A stretch of DNA of 64,000 bases, taken from contig WGOB01000014.1 of the NCBI GenBank assembly GCA_016124255.1, positions 34,692 to 98,691 of the forward strand, in the 5' to 3' direction. Below the pieces are notes generated by a model, which saw only the letters and a list, made by a program, of their open reading frames with translations, had not been told where the DNA came from and made no database searches. The stretch comes from Alphaproteobacteria bacterium (GTDB taxonomy: Bacteria; Pseudomonadota; Alphaproteobacteria; Caulobacterales; Aquidulcibacteraceae). Positions 43,446 to 51,191 of this stretch are shown here, piece by piece (within the stretch, counting starts at the first letter, position 1; the number at the start of each line of letters is the position of its first letter). The translations under genes and the position numbers were made by a program.

Positions 43446-44543
43446 TCAAAGACCCAGTTCGCTGAACGCGATCGCCTGTTCGCGGACAGGGAGCCCCTGG
43501 AGATCGTTGACCGCGAGCGCGAGGCGCCGGGCTTCCCAATCGATCCGGATCGTTCCGAAATTCACCGGCGCGTAGAGGTCGCCGATCTGGTTCGAGCTCC
43601 GCTCGGTGGAGACGTCGCGAAAGCTGAGGTTGAGCGAGGAGGCGGTCAGTTCATAGGCGCGATGGGCGAGCAGGCCATCCTGCGCATAGAGCCCGGCGAC
43701 ATGGCGGTCCCCGGAGACGAACACCACGCCCCGCGCGCCGGACGTCCGGACCGTCTCGTAGAGCCGCGCCTGCTCGATCGGCAGCGTCTCCCACGCCTCC
43801 CAATCATGCCCGTCGGCCAGCACCTGGATGGAAGACGCGATGATACGGATCTCGGCGGGGCGCTGCAGTTCTTCCGCAAGCCACGTCCACTGCGCTTGGG
43901 ACAGCATCCGCTGCTCAGGGTCGCTGCTGCGACCATAGCGTCCATTCTCGCTGCGCTCCGGCAAGCGCGTCAGCGGCGTACGCCCAAAGCGCGTGTCCAA
44001 GAGGATGATCTGCACGCGGCGGCCCTCGGGGCCGAAGACGTAGGAATCGTAGACGCCGTCGCGCGCAGCGGTGCGGTCGCCCGTGCCCCAGAACTCTTCA
44101 AACAGCGTCTTCGCCAGCGTCTTTGCTTCAAAGTCTCCGCCGGCGTCGTTGAGCCCGTAATCGTGGTCGTCCCATGTGGCGATCATCGGCACGGCGGCGC
44201 GGAGCGCCTGGAAATCGGGATGTGCGGCGAGCAACGCATACTGGGCGCGAAGCTCCGGGAGAGACATGTCCCCGCGCGTGTCGCCGTACACGTTGTCGCC
44301 GAGATAGACGAAGAGGTCCGGGCGCGCCTGCGCGATCGTGTGCAGGATCGGGATCGGGCGCTCCGCTGTGTGGCAGGAGCCGAGCATGATCGTCGTCAGC
44401 GCGCCGCGCGGCAGCGGCAATCCCGGGCCCGCGCCGGGCGCGGGCGAGGCGGTGGCGACGGCGGGCGCTTGCTCGACCGCGGCCGGCGGCGACGCGCAGG
44501 CTGCAAGACCAAACAGGGCGAGAGCGGCGAAGGCTGCGCGCAC
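43446..44543 (-). CDS. Alkaline phosphatase D-family lipoprotein (PhoD-like)
   Basis: A 365-residue secreted metallophosphoesterase. GTG 44543 is chosen because it directly precedes a lipoprotein signal (AALALFGLAACAS, lipobox LAAC) and has a GGAG site 6 bases upstream; a longer start would add 30 unlikely residues. PhoD metal motifs are clear: VYLGDNVYGD, ATWDDHDYG and FVSGDRHVAG. PhoD enzymes hydrolyse phosphomono- and diesters with Fe/Ca. It is the last gene of an HTH-CYTH-PhoD unit. Confidence 0.88.
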   Translation of the reverse strand: MRAAFAALALFGLAACASPPAAVEQAPAVATASPAPGAGPGLPLPRGALTTIMLGSCHTAERPIPILHTIAQARPDLFVYLGDNVYGDTRGDMSLPELRAQYALLAAHPDFQALRAAVPMIATWDDHDYGLNDAGGDFEAKTLAKTLFEEFWGTGDRTAARDGVYDSYVFGPEGRRVQIILLDTRFGRTPLTRLPERSENGRYGRSSDPEQRMLSQAQWTWLAEELQRPAEIRIIASSIQVLADGHDWEAWETLPIEQARLYETVRTSGARGVVFVSGDRHVAGLYAQDGLLAHRAYELTASSLNLSFRDVSTERSSNQIGDLYAPVNFGTIRIDWEARRLALAVNDLQGLPVREQAIAFSELGL

Positions 44544-44598
44544 GGCGTGCTCCAAAGCTGAAAACTGCGCTCCGTAGGGCGCGCGTGTGACGCCTTGA

Positions 44599-45063
44599 TT
44601 ACCCTGCAGGACCGCCGGCGCCGAGCGCTTCATTGCGATAGCGGGGATCGTCGGTGACTTCGCGCGCGGCCCAGGGCGGGATCTCGACGGCCTCGTCCGG
44701 CGCAGCCAACTCCACTTCCGCGATCGTCAGGCCGGCCAGCGCGCCGCCAAACACGTCGACGCTCCAATCGTGCGCGCCGAACCGGACAGTGTGGCGCGTC
44801 TTCTCGATCAGCGGCGGTTCGCATGCATCGGCAAGCAGCCGCTCAGCGTCTGCCATGGGGATGGCGTACTCGAACTCGGTGCGCACGAGCCCTGGGTTCG
44901 TGCTCTTCACGGTCAGGTAGGCCTTGCCGTCGATGATCCGCACACGGACGCTGGCGGCGCCGGTCCTGGTGATGTAGCCCTGCCGAATGGAGGCGCCGGC
45001 GTCTGCGTCGCTGCGCCAACCCTCGCCAGCGACGAGGAATTTGCGTTCGATCTCTCGCGCCAT
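44599..45063 (-). CDS. CYTH-domain triphosphatase
   Basis: A 154-residue protein of the CYTH (triphosphate tunnel metalloenzyme) family. MAREIERKFLV carries the ExExK signature at the start; RQGYIT, VRVRIIDGKAYLTVKS, EFEYAIP and AEVELAAPDEAV supply the lysine, arginine and acidic residues that line the tunnel. Bacterial members cleave inorganic triphosphate or bind nucleotides. ATG 45063 lies 5 bases after the HTH gene stop, so the two are co-translated or nearly so. Confidence 0.9.
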   Translation of the reverse strand: MAREIERKFLVAGEGWRSDADAGASIRQGYITRTGAASVRVRIIDGKAYLTVKSTNPGLVRTEFEYAIPMADAERLLADACEPPLIEKTRHTVRFGAHDWSVDVFGGALAGLTIAEVELAAPDEAVEIPPWAAREVTDDPRYRNEALGAGGPAG

Positions 45064-45068
45064 GGCGC

Positions 45069-45359
45069 TCAGGCGCGCGAGGCGCAGACGCGCGCCACTA
45101 GCGCCGGCGTGCGGGTGATGATCGTCAGATAGGCGCTGAGCACGGGGCACGGCTCGATGAGCCCCGCCTCGATCGCCGCAATCTCCTCGATTGGCAGGCG
45201 ATAGCGCGCGCAGAAAGCGCCCTGGGAAAGACCAAGCTGCCAGCGCAGGCTATGCAGCGCCTTGGGCCAGTCCGTCGTTTCCAGCACCGCCGGATCGCCG
45301 CTCTGCAGACGTGCGCGTTCGACGCCGGCGTCCTCGAACCGAAGCGTAAGTTGCTGCAT
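45069..45359 (-). CDS. XRE-type HTH protein (antitoxin-like DNA-binding domain)
   Basis: A 96-residue protein whose second half is a helix-turn-helix: ALHSLRWQLGLSQGAFCARY then RLPIEEIAAIEAGLIEPCPV and a final helix AYLTIITRTPALVARV. This layout resembles the DNA-binding part of HigA/MqsA-type antitoxins, but no toxin gene is adjacent. ATG 45359 follows a GGGGGA site; a GTG 21 bases earlier is possible. It heads a unit with the CYTH and PhoD genes and may regulate it. Confidence 0.72.
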   Translation of the reverse strand: MQQLTLRFEDAGVERARLQSGDPAVLETTDWPKALHSLRWQLGLSQGAFCARYRLPIEEIAAIEAGLIEPCPVLSAYLTIITRTPALVARVCASRA

Positions 45360-45679
45360 GCGCGAAATCCCCCGTAGCACGAAGTCCGCTCGGCAGACTC
45401 GCTAGAGGAGGCCGATGTCGCGCGTATGACGCTGCGGGCCTGCGCTGTGGATCGCGCCACAAACCCGTCATACCCGTCCGCGCAGAGGCGTCACAAACGC
45501 GCCGGCGCGTGACGGCCGCGTGACCGATGTGTCGCAAACACGGCCTCCGGGCGCGTGCTCCGTGACGGTTCGCGCCGTCCGTGCAAACCATGCCCGCGCC
45601 GGGCGTCACAGGGTTGTCAATCAACGCTTTTTCGGGGAGGCGACCGTGACGGTTCGCCCACGAGGCGTATGCGGCGCGC
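45360..45679. promoter_or_regulatory. Intergenic region with repeated CGTGAC-type motifs
   Basis: No gene is seen in these 320 bases. They contain a 14-base direct repeat CCGTGACGGTTCGC at 45560-45573 and 45644-45657, exactly 84 bases apart, and several more GTGAC/GTCAC words in both orientations (e.g. GCGTCACAAACGCG, GCGTGACGGCCGCGTGACC, GCGTCACAGGG). This is upstream of the HTH-CYTH-PhoD unit and likely its control region. Confidence 0.5.
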
Positions 45680-46156
45680 TCAGCGCATCTCCAGCTTCAC
45701 TTCAGCCTGCCGGCGCATGATCGACATCACCGCAGTAGGATTGGCGCGGTGGTCGTAGCCCACCACCTGCGTCGGGGGCAGGCCGGCGCCGACCAGCGCG
45801 GCCACGACGGCTTCGGTGCGGGCATAGACCAGCCGGGTGGCGTCCGGTCCGTCCAGCATCGCCTCATCCGGATAGGCGCGCACTGTTGCGCGCACGAGCT
45901 CGCCGCCGGCGGCCCGGCAGGTCTCGAGCGGCCCGACTCCCTGCTGGATGATGGTCTCTGCGCCGGACGCCAGGGCCGCGCTCTCCGGCTCGAAGTAAAC
46001 CGCAAACGAGGTCTCGCCGCACGCGGCGGCGCGTTCCTGGGCCGAGGCGCCGCTCCACGGCATCCGCATCGTGCCGCATCCCGCCAGCGCCAGCGCCGCT
46101 GCGGCGCAGGCGGCCCCAGTGAGAAGTCGCCGCATCGGGCGGGTGAGACGGGCCAT
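45680..46156 (-). CDS. OmpA-like-domain lipoprotein
   Basis: A 158-residue protein: basic N-terminus, hydrophobic signal and lipobox LAGC (Cys27). The mature part resembles a short OmpA/Pal-like fold: SFAVYFEPESAALASGAETII is the first strand/helix, TVRAYPDEA replaces the usual peptidoglycan-binding segment, and RLVYARTEAVVAALVGAGLP the later helix. The typical NxxLSxxRAxxV signature is changed (TRLVYARTEAVV), so meso-diaminopimelate binding is uncertain. Start ATG 46156. Confidence 0.72.
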   Translation of the reverse strand: MARLTRPMRRLLTGAACAAAALALAGCGTMRMPWSGASAQERAAACGETSFAVYFEPESAALASGAETIIQQGVGPLETCRAAGGELVRATVRAYPDEAMLDGPDATRLVYARTEAVVAALVGAGLPPTQVVGYDHRANPTAVMSIMRRQAEVKLEMR

Positions 46157-46220
46157 GGTGATCCCCTTCCTCGAAAATGGTTGGCTCTCTTTGCCCCGGT
46201 CCGCCGCAGGCGCCAAGCGC

Positions 46221-47780
46221 CTAGCCGGCGAGGATCGCGACGCCATTGGGCGCCAGCGTCAGCATCGCGCCTTCAAGACGGGCCGCCCGCATCAGCCGGG
46301 GCATGCATCCGGCGGCGTCGAGCGTCGCTGCGGCGTCGCCGAGATTGAACGCGCAGAGCATGGTTTCGTTCGCCGCAATGCGTGCGAACGCCAGCACGCC
46401 GGGCGGCGCGGCGTGCGTTTCCCAAGCGCCTTCCCGCAGCGCCGGGCTGTCGCGGCGCAGCGCGATCAGCGCGCGGGCGAACGCCAGCATCGAGCGGGGA
46501 TCGTCCAACTGCGCGGCGGCGCTTAACGCCATATGCCGCGGATCGAGCGGCAGCCACGGTTCGGCGGCGGTGGAGAAGCCGCCGTCTTGCGTCCACGGCA
46601 TCGGCGTGCGCGCGCCGTCTCGCCCGATGCCGGAAGGCCAGAACCGGATCGCCTCTGGATCCTTCAGTTTCTCGAAGGGCACGTGCGCATCCGGCAGGCC
46701 GAGTTCATCGCCCTGGTAGAGAAAGATTTCGCCGCGGAGGCAGAGGAGGATCGCGAGCAGGCAGCGCGTGCGCGCGTCGTCGTCGCCGCCCAGCCGCGTG
46801 GGAAAGCGCGGCACATCGTGGTTGGAAAGCGCCCAACTCGGCCAGCCGGCGGCCTGCGCGAAGCTCTCCATCGCCTCGATGAAGATCTCCGGGCGCGCCC
46901 GGCGCTGGCGCAGCAGGAAGAACGAATAGGCCGTATGCAGACGATTGAATCCGCTGGTGTATTCGAGCTGCCGGGCCAGCGGCTCCTCGTCCTCGATCTC
47001 GCCGACCAGGAAGCGCCCGCCATATTCGTCGGTCAGCGCGCGCAGGCGCTCCACGAACGCGAGCGTCTCCGGCTGGGAGCGGTCATAAAGGTGGCGCTGG
47101 AATTGATGCGGCCGCGCGGGCGTTTTTGTAAACGGCAACGCCGGATTGTCGCGCAGCTGCGCGTCATGGACGTAGAAATTGACTACGTCGAGCCGAAAGC
47201 CGTCGACGCCGCGATCAAGCCAGAACCGCGCTTCGCCGAGCAACGCCTCCTGTACGGCAGGATGGCGCACGTTGAGGTCCGGCTGCTCGATCAGGAAGTT
47301 GTGCAGGTAGTATTGGCGCCGACGCGAGTCCCATTCCCACGCGCCGCCGCCGAACATCGCCTGCCAATTGTTCGGCGGCGCGCCGTCGGGCTTTGCATCC
47401 GCCCAGACGTACCAATCCGCCTTCGGATTATCGCGCGCCGCGCGGCTCTCCTTGAACCAGGCATGCTCGTCGGACGTGTGCGAATAGACTTGATCGATGA
47501 TCACCTTGAGGTTCAAGCCGTGTGCGCGTTTCAGCAGCGCGTCGAAATCGGCCAGGGTTCCGAACAGCGGGTCGACGCCGCGATAGTCGGCGACGTCGTA
47601 GCCGTAATCCTTCATCGGCGAGGTGAAGAACGGCGAGAGCCAGATCGCGTCGACGCCGAGATCGGCCACGTAGCCCAGCTTCTCCGTGATCCCCTTTAGG
47701 TCGCCGACGCCGTCGCCGGAGGAATCGGCGAAGCTGCGCGGATAGATCTGATAGATCACGCTGCCGCGGCGCCAGTTCAT
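46221..47780 (-). CDS. Alpha-glucosidase, GH13 family
   Basis: A 519-residue alpha-amylase-fold enzyme that releases glucose from alpha-glucosides. The catalytic Asp is in DGFRLDVVNF, the acid/base Glu in FLVGEIEDEE, and the transition-state Asp in WALSNHDVPRF; VIYQIYPRSFADSSGDGVGDL and DAIWLSPFFTSPMKDYGYDV are the GH13_23/31 N-terminal marks. No signal peptide, so it acts on imported oligosaccharides. Its ATG overlaps the stop of the FAD-oxidoreductase gene (ATGA). Confidence 0.93.
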   Translation of the reverse strand: MNWRRGSVIYQIYPRSFADSSGDGVGDLKGITEKLGYVADLGVDAIWLSPFFTSPMKDYGYDVADYRGVDPLFGTLADFDALLKRAHGLNLKVIIDQVYSHTSDEHAWFKESRAARDNPKADWYVWADAKPDGAPPNNWQAMFGGGAWEWDSRRRQYYLHNFLIEQPDLNVRHPAVQEALLGEARFWLDRGVDGFRLDVVNFYVHDAQLRDNPALPFTKTPARPHQFQRHLYDRSQPETLAFVERLRALTDEYGGRFLVGEIEDEEPLARQLEYTSGFNRLHTAYSFFLLRQRRARPEIFIEAMESFAQAAGWPSWALSNHDVPRFPTRLGGDDDARTRCLLAILLCLRGEIFLYQGDELGLPDAHVPFEKLKDPEAIRFWPSGIGRDGARTPMPWTQDGGFSTAAEPWLPLDPRHMALSAAAQLDDPRSMLAFARALIALRRDSPALREGAWETHAAPPGVLAFARIAANETMLCAFNLGDAAATLDAAGCMPRLMRAARLEGAMLTLAPNGVAILAG

Positions 47781-48883
47781 GCTCCATCCTCCAGCATCGC
47801 CGCGACATGGGCGCCGATCGCGAGCGAACAGGTGAGGCCGGGGCTCTCGATGCCGAACAGCGCAATCAGCCCCTCCAGCCCATGGGTCTGCGGTCCGAGA
47901 ATGTGAAAGTCGCCCTGTGGTTCGCCGGGCCCGTGCAGCTTCGGGCGGATGCCCGCATAGTCCGGCGACAGCGCGCCGTCCTTCAACGCGGGCCAGAACC
48001 GGCGCGCGAAGTCGTAGAAGAGCGGCGCGCGCGCCTCGTTCACCGCATAATCTTCCGTGGCGACGAATTCGAGGTCCGGTCCGAAGTGCGCGCGCCCGCC
48101 GAGATCGCGCTTGTAGTGCAGGCCAAGCGAGCCAGGGGCCGGCGCGGGATAGATCAACATCTGGAACGGCGCGGCGCCGGACAGCACGAAGTAATTGCCC
48201 TTGCCGTAGTGCAGCGGCGGGATGCGCGCAGCGGGAAAACCCTCGATCGAGCGCGCGCACGCTTGCGCGTCGAGCCCGGCGGCGATGATCAAAGTGCGCG
48301 CCGCGAGCGTTGTTGGCGCGTCGCCGCCCACGCGGACGCGCCAGCCTTCGCCCTCGCGCGCGGCGCTTTCGAACGGCGCGCCGAGCGCGATCGCGCCGCC
48401 GGCGTCCGCGATCTCGCCTTCCAGCGCCAGCATCAGGCCATGCGCTTCAAGGATGCCGCTCTCGGGCGAGTGGATCGCCGCGACGCAGACGATCTCAGGC
48501 TCCAGCGCCTGCGCTTCCTCGCCGCTCAGCATGCGCAAGCCCTCGACGCCGTTTTCGGTCCCGCGGGCGAGCAACGCCTCTAGCGCGCCGATCTCATCTT
48601 CGCGCGTTGCAACGACCAGCTTGCCGCAGCGCGCGTGCGCCACGCCGCGTTCGGGCATGTAATCATAGAGCGCCCGGCGCCCGGCCACGCACAGCCGCGC
48701 CTTGAGGGACCCCGGCGCATAGTGCAGCCCGGCGTGGATGACTTCAGAATTGCGCGAGGAGACGCCCTGGCCGATCCGGGTCTCTTGTTCCAGCACGACA
48801 ACCGCCCGCCCGGCGGTCGCCAGCGTCCGCGCGCAGGCGAGGCCGACAACGCCGGCGCCGACGATGAGTGCGTCCAGATCCAT
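47777..48883 (-). CDS. FAD-dependent oxidoreductase, L-2-hydroxyglutarate oxidase-like
   Basis: A 368-residue DAO-family flavoprotein. DALIVGAGVVGLACARTLA is the FAD-binding Rossmann motif; EQETRIGQGVSSRNSEVIHAG is characteristic of the LhgO/L2HGDH branch, as are YGKGNYFVLSG and GLEGLIALFGIESPGLT. These enzymes oxidise L-2-hydroxyglutarate to 2-oxoglutarate and remove a product of promiscuous dehydrogenases. It overlaps the downstream glucosidase by 4 bases. Confidence 0.9.
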   Translation of the reverse strand: MDLDALIVGAGVVGLACARTLATAGRAVVVLEQETRIGQGVSSRNSEVIHAGLHYAPGSLKARLCVAGRRALYDYMPERGVAHARCGKLVVATREDEIGALEALLARGTENGVEGLRMLSGEEAQALEPEIVCVAAIHSPESGILEAHGLMLALEGEIADAGGAIALGAPFESAAREGEGWRVRVGGDAPTTLAARTLIIAAGLDAQACARSIEGFPAARIPPLHYGKGNYFVLSGAAPFQMLIYPAPAPGSLGLHYKRDLGGRAHFGPDLEFVATEDYAVNEARAPLFYDFARRFWPALKDGALSPDYAGIRPKLHGPGEPQGDFHILGPQTHGLEGLIALFGIESPGLTCSLAIGAHVAAMLEDGA

Positions 48884-48935
48884 GCCGCGGAGCTAGTGCG
48901 CTTCGCGGCGACGGGCAATTGCGGCCAATGCGATC

Positions 48936-50924
48936 CTAGGCGGCTGTGCGTTTCTTGGTCACGTCGTCGGCGCGGCGGCCGGTGACCTCGACCATGTGAT
49001 CGAACGAGGCCTCGAAGGTCGCCAGGCCCTGCGTCATCGAGCGGAGTTCGATGATGAAGTCCTGACGCTCCGCATGCGGAAGATAGACCTCGATCCGGTC
49101 CCAGCCCGGCCACCCTTCGCGGCCTTCGAAGCCGAGAATCTGGCCGTTGCGCGACGAGACGATCGAGTTGATCCGCGGCGTGCCGGAGGAAGGCGTGTAG
49201 ATCGTCAGCTTCTCGATCGGCTCGAGCAGCACCGGATCGCAGGCCGCCAGCGCTTCGCTCATCGCGATGCGCCCGGCCGTGCGGAACGCGAGTTCGGAGG
49301 AATCGACCGTGTGATAGGAGCCGTCGATCAAAGTCACCGCGACATCGACCACCGGGAAGCCGAGCGGCCCCTTCTCCATCGCGTCCTTGACGCCGTCTTC
49401 CACGGCCGGGATCCATTGGCGCGGGATCGCGCCGCCGGTGATGGAATCGACGAACGCGAAGCCTTCGCCGCGCGCCTGCGGTTTCACTTCGATTACGCAA
49501 TCGCCGAACTGCCCGTGTCCGCCGGTTTGTTTTTTGTGGCGCCCTTTCTGGGTGATGCTCTTGCGGATGCTCTCCTTGTACGGCGTCGTGGGGCGCGCGG
49601 TGGCGACATCGACGTTGAAGCGCTTCCGCAGGCGATCGAGCGTCACGCGCAGATGGGGCTCGCCCTGGCCGAGCAGCACGATCTCGTGTGAATTCTGATC
49701 GTGCAGCACTTCGAGGCCGGAATCCTCTTCCGACAGTTTCGACAGCGCGCCGGAGAGGCGGACGTCGTCCTTCCTGTCCTTGGTGGCGATGGCGATCTGA
49801 TAGACGGGAAAGCGCTTCTGCGGGGTCAGCTTCGCGTTTTGGACCGCGGCCCCCGTCGCCAGCACGTCTCCTGCCGCGGCGCTGTCGATCTTGCCGATGG
49901 CGATGATTTCGCCTTCACTCGCTTGGGCGACCTTCTTCGTTTGGGCGCCGGAGACCGTGAACAGAGCGCCAGCGCGTCCTCGTGAGCCGTCCTTCAGCGC
50001 AAAGTCCGCGCCGTCGTTCAATCCGCCGCCGAACACGCGCGCATAGGCGAGCTTGCCCGCTTGCCCTGCGTGCGACACCTTCATTACGTAGGCGCCGACG
50101 CCTTCAACGCCCAGCCGTACCGCCATTGCGCCTGGCGCAGGCGTGTCATGGCGCAACGCCTTCAGGAGGCGGCGCAGACCGAAGCCCTGCGCCGCGCTGC
50201 CGAAGAACACCGGCACGATCAGGCCGTCCTGCGTTTCTTTCACGAGGTCGGCGAAGACCGCGTCCTGAGACGGCGTTACATCAGACAGCAATTGCTCCAT
50301 CAACGCGTCGTCGAAATCGGCAAGCTGTTCGAGCATGTGGAAGCGCGCTTCGGCTTCGCGCTCAGCGAGGTCGGCGGGGATGTCGATCCGCTGTGACGGT
50401 TCTCCGGGCTGGTAGACGAAGGCGCGCTCAAGCGCGAGATCGACGAAGCCGGAGACGTGCTCGTCCTTCCAGATCGGGATTTGGCGTGCGACGAGCGGCT
50501 GTGCGCTCGCCGGCTGAAACGCTTCGAGGAGATCGCGCACGCGCCCGTGCGCCTGATCGATCTTGTTGACGAATAGCGCCCGCGGCACGCCCAGCCGCTC
50601 CAGTTCCTTGAGATAGGGCGTCAGCAGCGCGGCCTTGTTCGGATCGGCGTCCGCGACCACGAGCGCGAGGTCGACGCCGGGCAGCACAAAATCCATCTCC
50701 GCCGCGAAATCGACGGCGCCGGGCGTGTCGGCAAGCGCGTAGCGGTCTTCCATGAAAGTGATGGTGTGAAACGCAACATCGACGGACTGGCCGGGCGCGT
50801 CGCTCGCGCGTCCGTCGCCTTCGCCAGAGAGTGCGCCGAGCGCCTGAACAAGTGTGGTTTTGCCCGACCCTGTCGGGCCGACGACCGCGATGGCGCGTGT
50901 GCTTTCCGTCTTGCGGGCGGCCAT
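48936..50924 (-). CDS. Divergent elongation factor G-like GTPase
   Basis: A 662-residue protein with the full EF-G domain order. G1 is GPTGSGKT (residues 16-23) in place of the canonical GHIDAGKT, G3 is DTPGAVDF with Ala70 where translational GTPases have the catalytic His, and G4 NKID is intact. The switch I/effector segment is much shortened. Domains II-V are recognisable (e.g. GQGEPHLRVTLDRL, KKQTGGHGQFGDCVIEVKP, SITGGAIPRQWIPAVEDG, and the domain V NSIVSSRNGQILG). It is a known EF-G paralogue type of unclear function; ribosome translocation is not assured. Confidence 0.87.
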   Translation of the reverse strand: MAARKTESTRAIAVVGPTGSGKTTLVQALGALSGEGDGRASDAPGQSVDVAFHTITFMEDRYALADTPGAVDFAAEMDFVLPGVDLALVVADADPNKAALLTPYLKELERLGVPRALFVNKIDQAHGRVRDLLEAFQPASAQPLVARQIPIWKDEHVSGFVDLALERAFVYQPGEPSQRIDIPADLAEREAEARFHMLEQLADFDDALMEQLLSDVTPSQDAVFADLVKETQDGLIVPVFFGSAAQGFGLRRLLKALRHDTPAPGAMAVRLGVEGVGAYVMKVSHAGQAGKLAYARVFGGGLNDGADFALKDGSRGRAGALFTVSGAQTKKVAQASEGEIIAIGKIDSAAAGDVLATGAAVQNAKLTPQKRFPVYQIAIATKDRKDDVRLSGALSKLSEEDSGLEVLHDQNSHEIVLLGQGEPHLRVTLDRLRKRFNVDVATARPTTPYKESIRKSITQKGRHKKQTGGHGQFGDCVIEVKPQARGEGFAFVDSITGGAIPRQWIPAVEDGVKDAMEKGPLGFPVVDVAVTLIDGSYHTVDSSELAFRTAGRIAMSEALAACDPVLLEPIEKLTIYTPSSGTPRINSIVSSRNGQILGFEGREGWPGWDRIEVYLPHAERQDFIIELRSMTQGLATFEASFDHMVEVTGRRADDVTKKRTAA

Positions 50925-51191
50925 TCGTCTCCTCCTGTTGTGGAGCGGCCTTGCCCGCGGACATAAGCCGCTATGACCCGCAGCCTTCGACTGTCAGGGC
51001 GAGGGATCGTCACCCGTCTGTCGCACGCTGGCAAGGGGCGAAGGCGGGCGCGACGGGGATTATTTCCGGTTAACGCGGCCCGTTCACCGATCCTGGGGGC
51101 GTCGCGCGGCGACGCGCACCGGGGCTCGCGCGCTTGCGATCATCGGCCCCGGACTTCCGCGACGCGCAGTTCGGAGATCGGTGGTTATCGT
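50925..51191. other. Intergenic region upstream of the EF-G-like gene
   Basis: About 267 bases between the EF-G-like gene start and the end of the aminopeptidase gene, both on the minus strand. No coding or structured element stands out beyond an AGGAGGAGACG ribosome binding site before the EF-G-like ATG; the promoter must be here. Confidence 0.4.

Noticed and set aside
45069..45359. HTH protein as half of a toxin-antitoxin pair
   Set aside because: Neither neighbour resembles a toxin; the CYTH gene is an enzyme of known fold.
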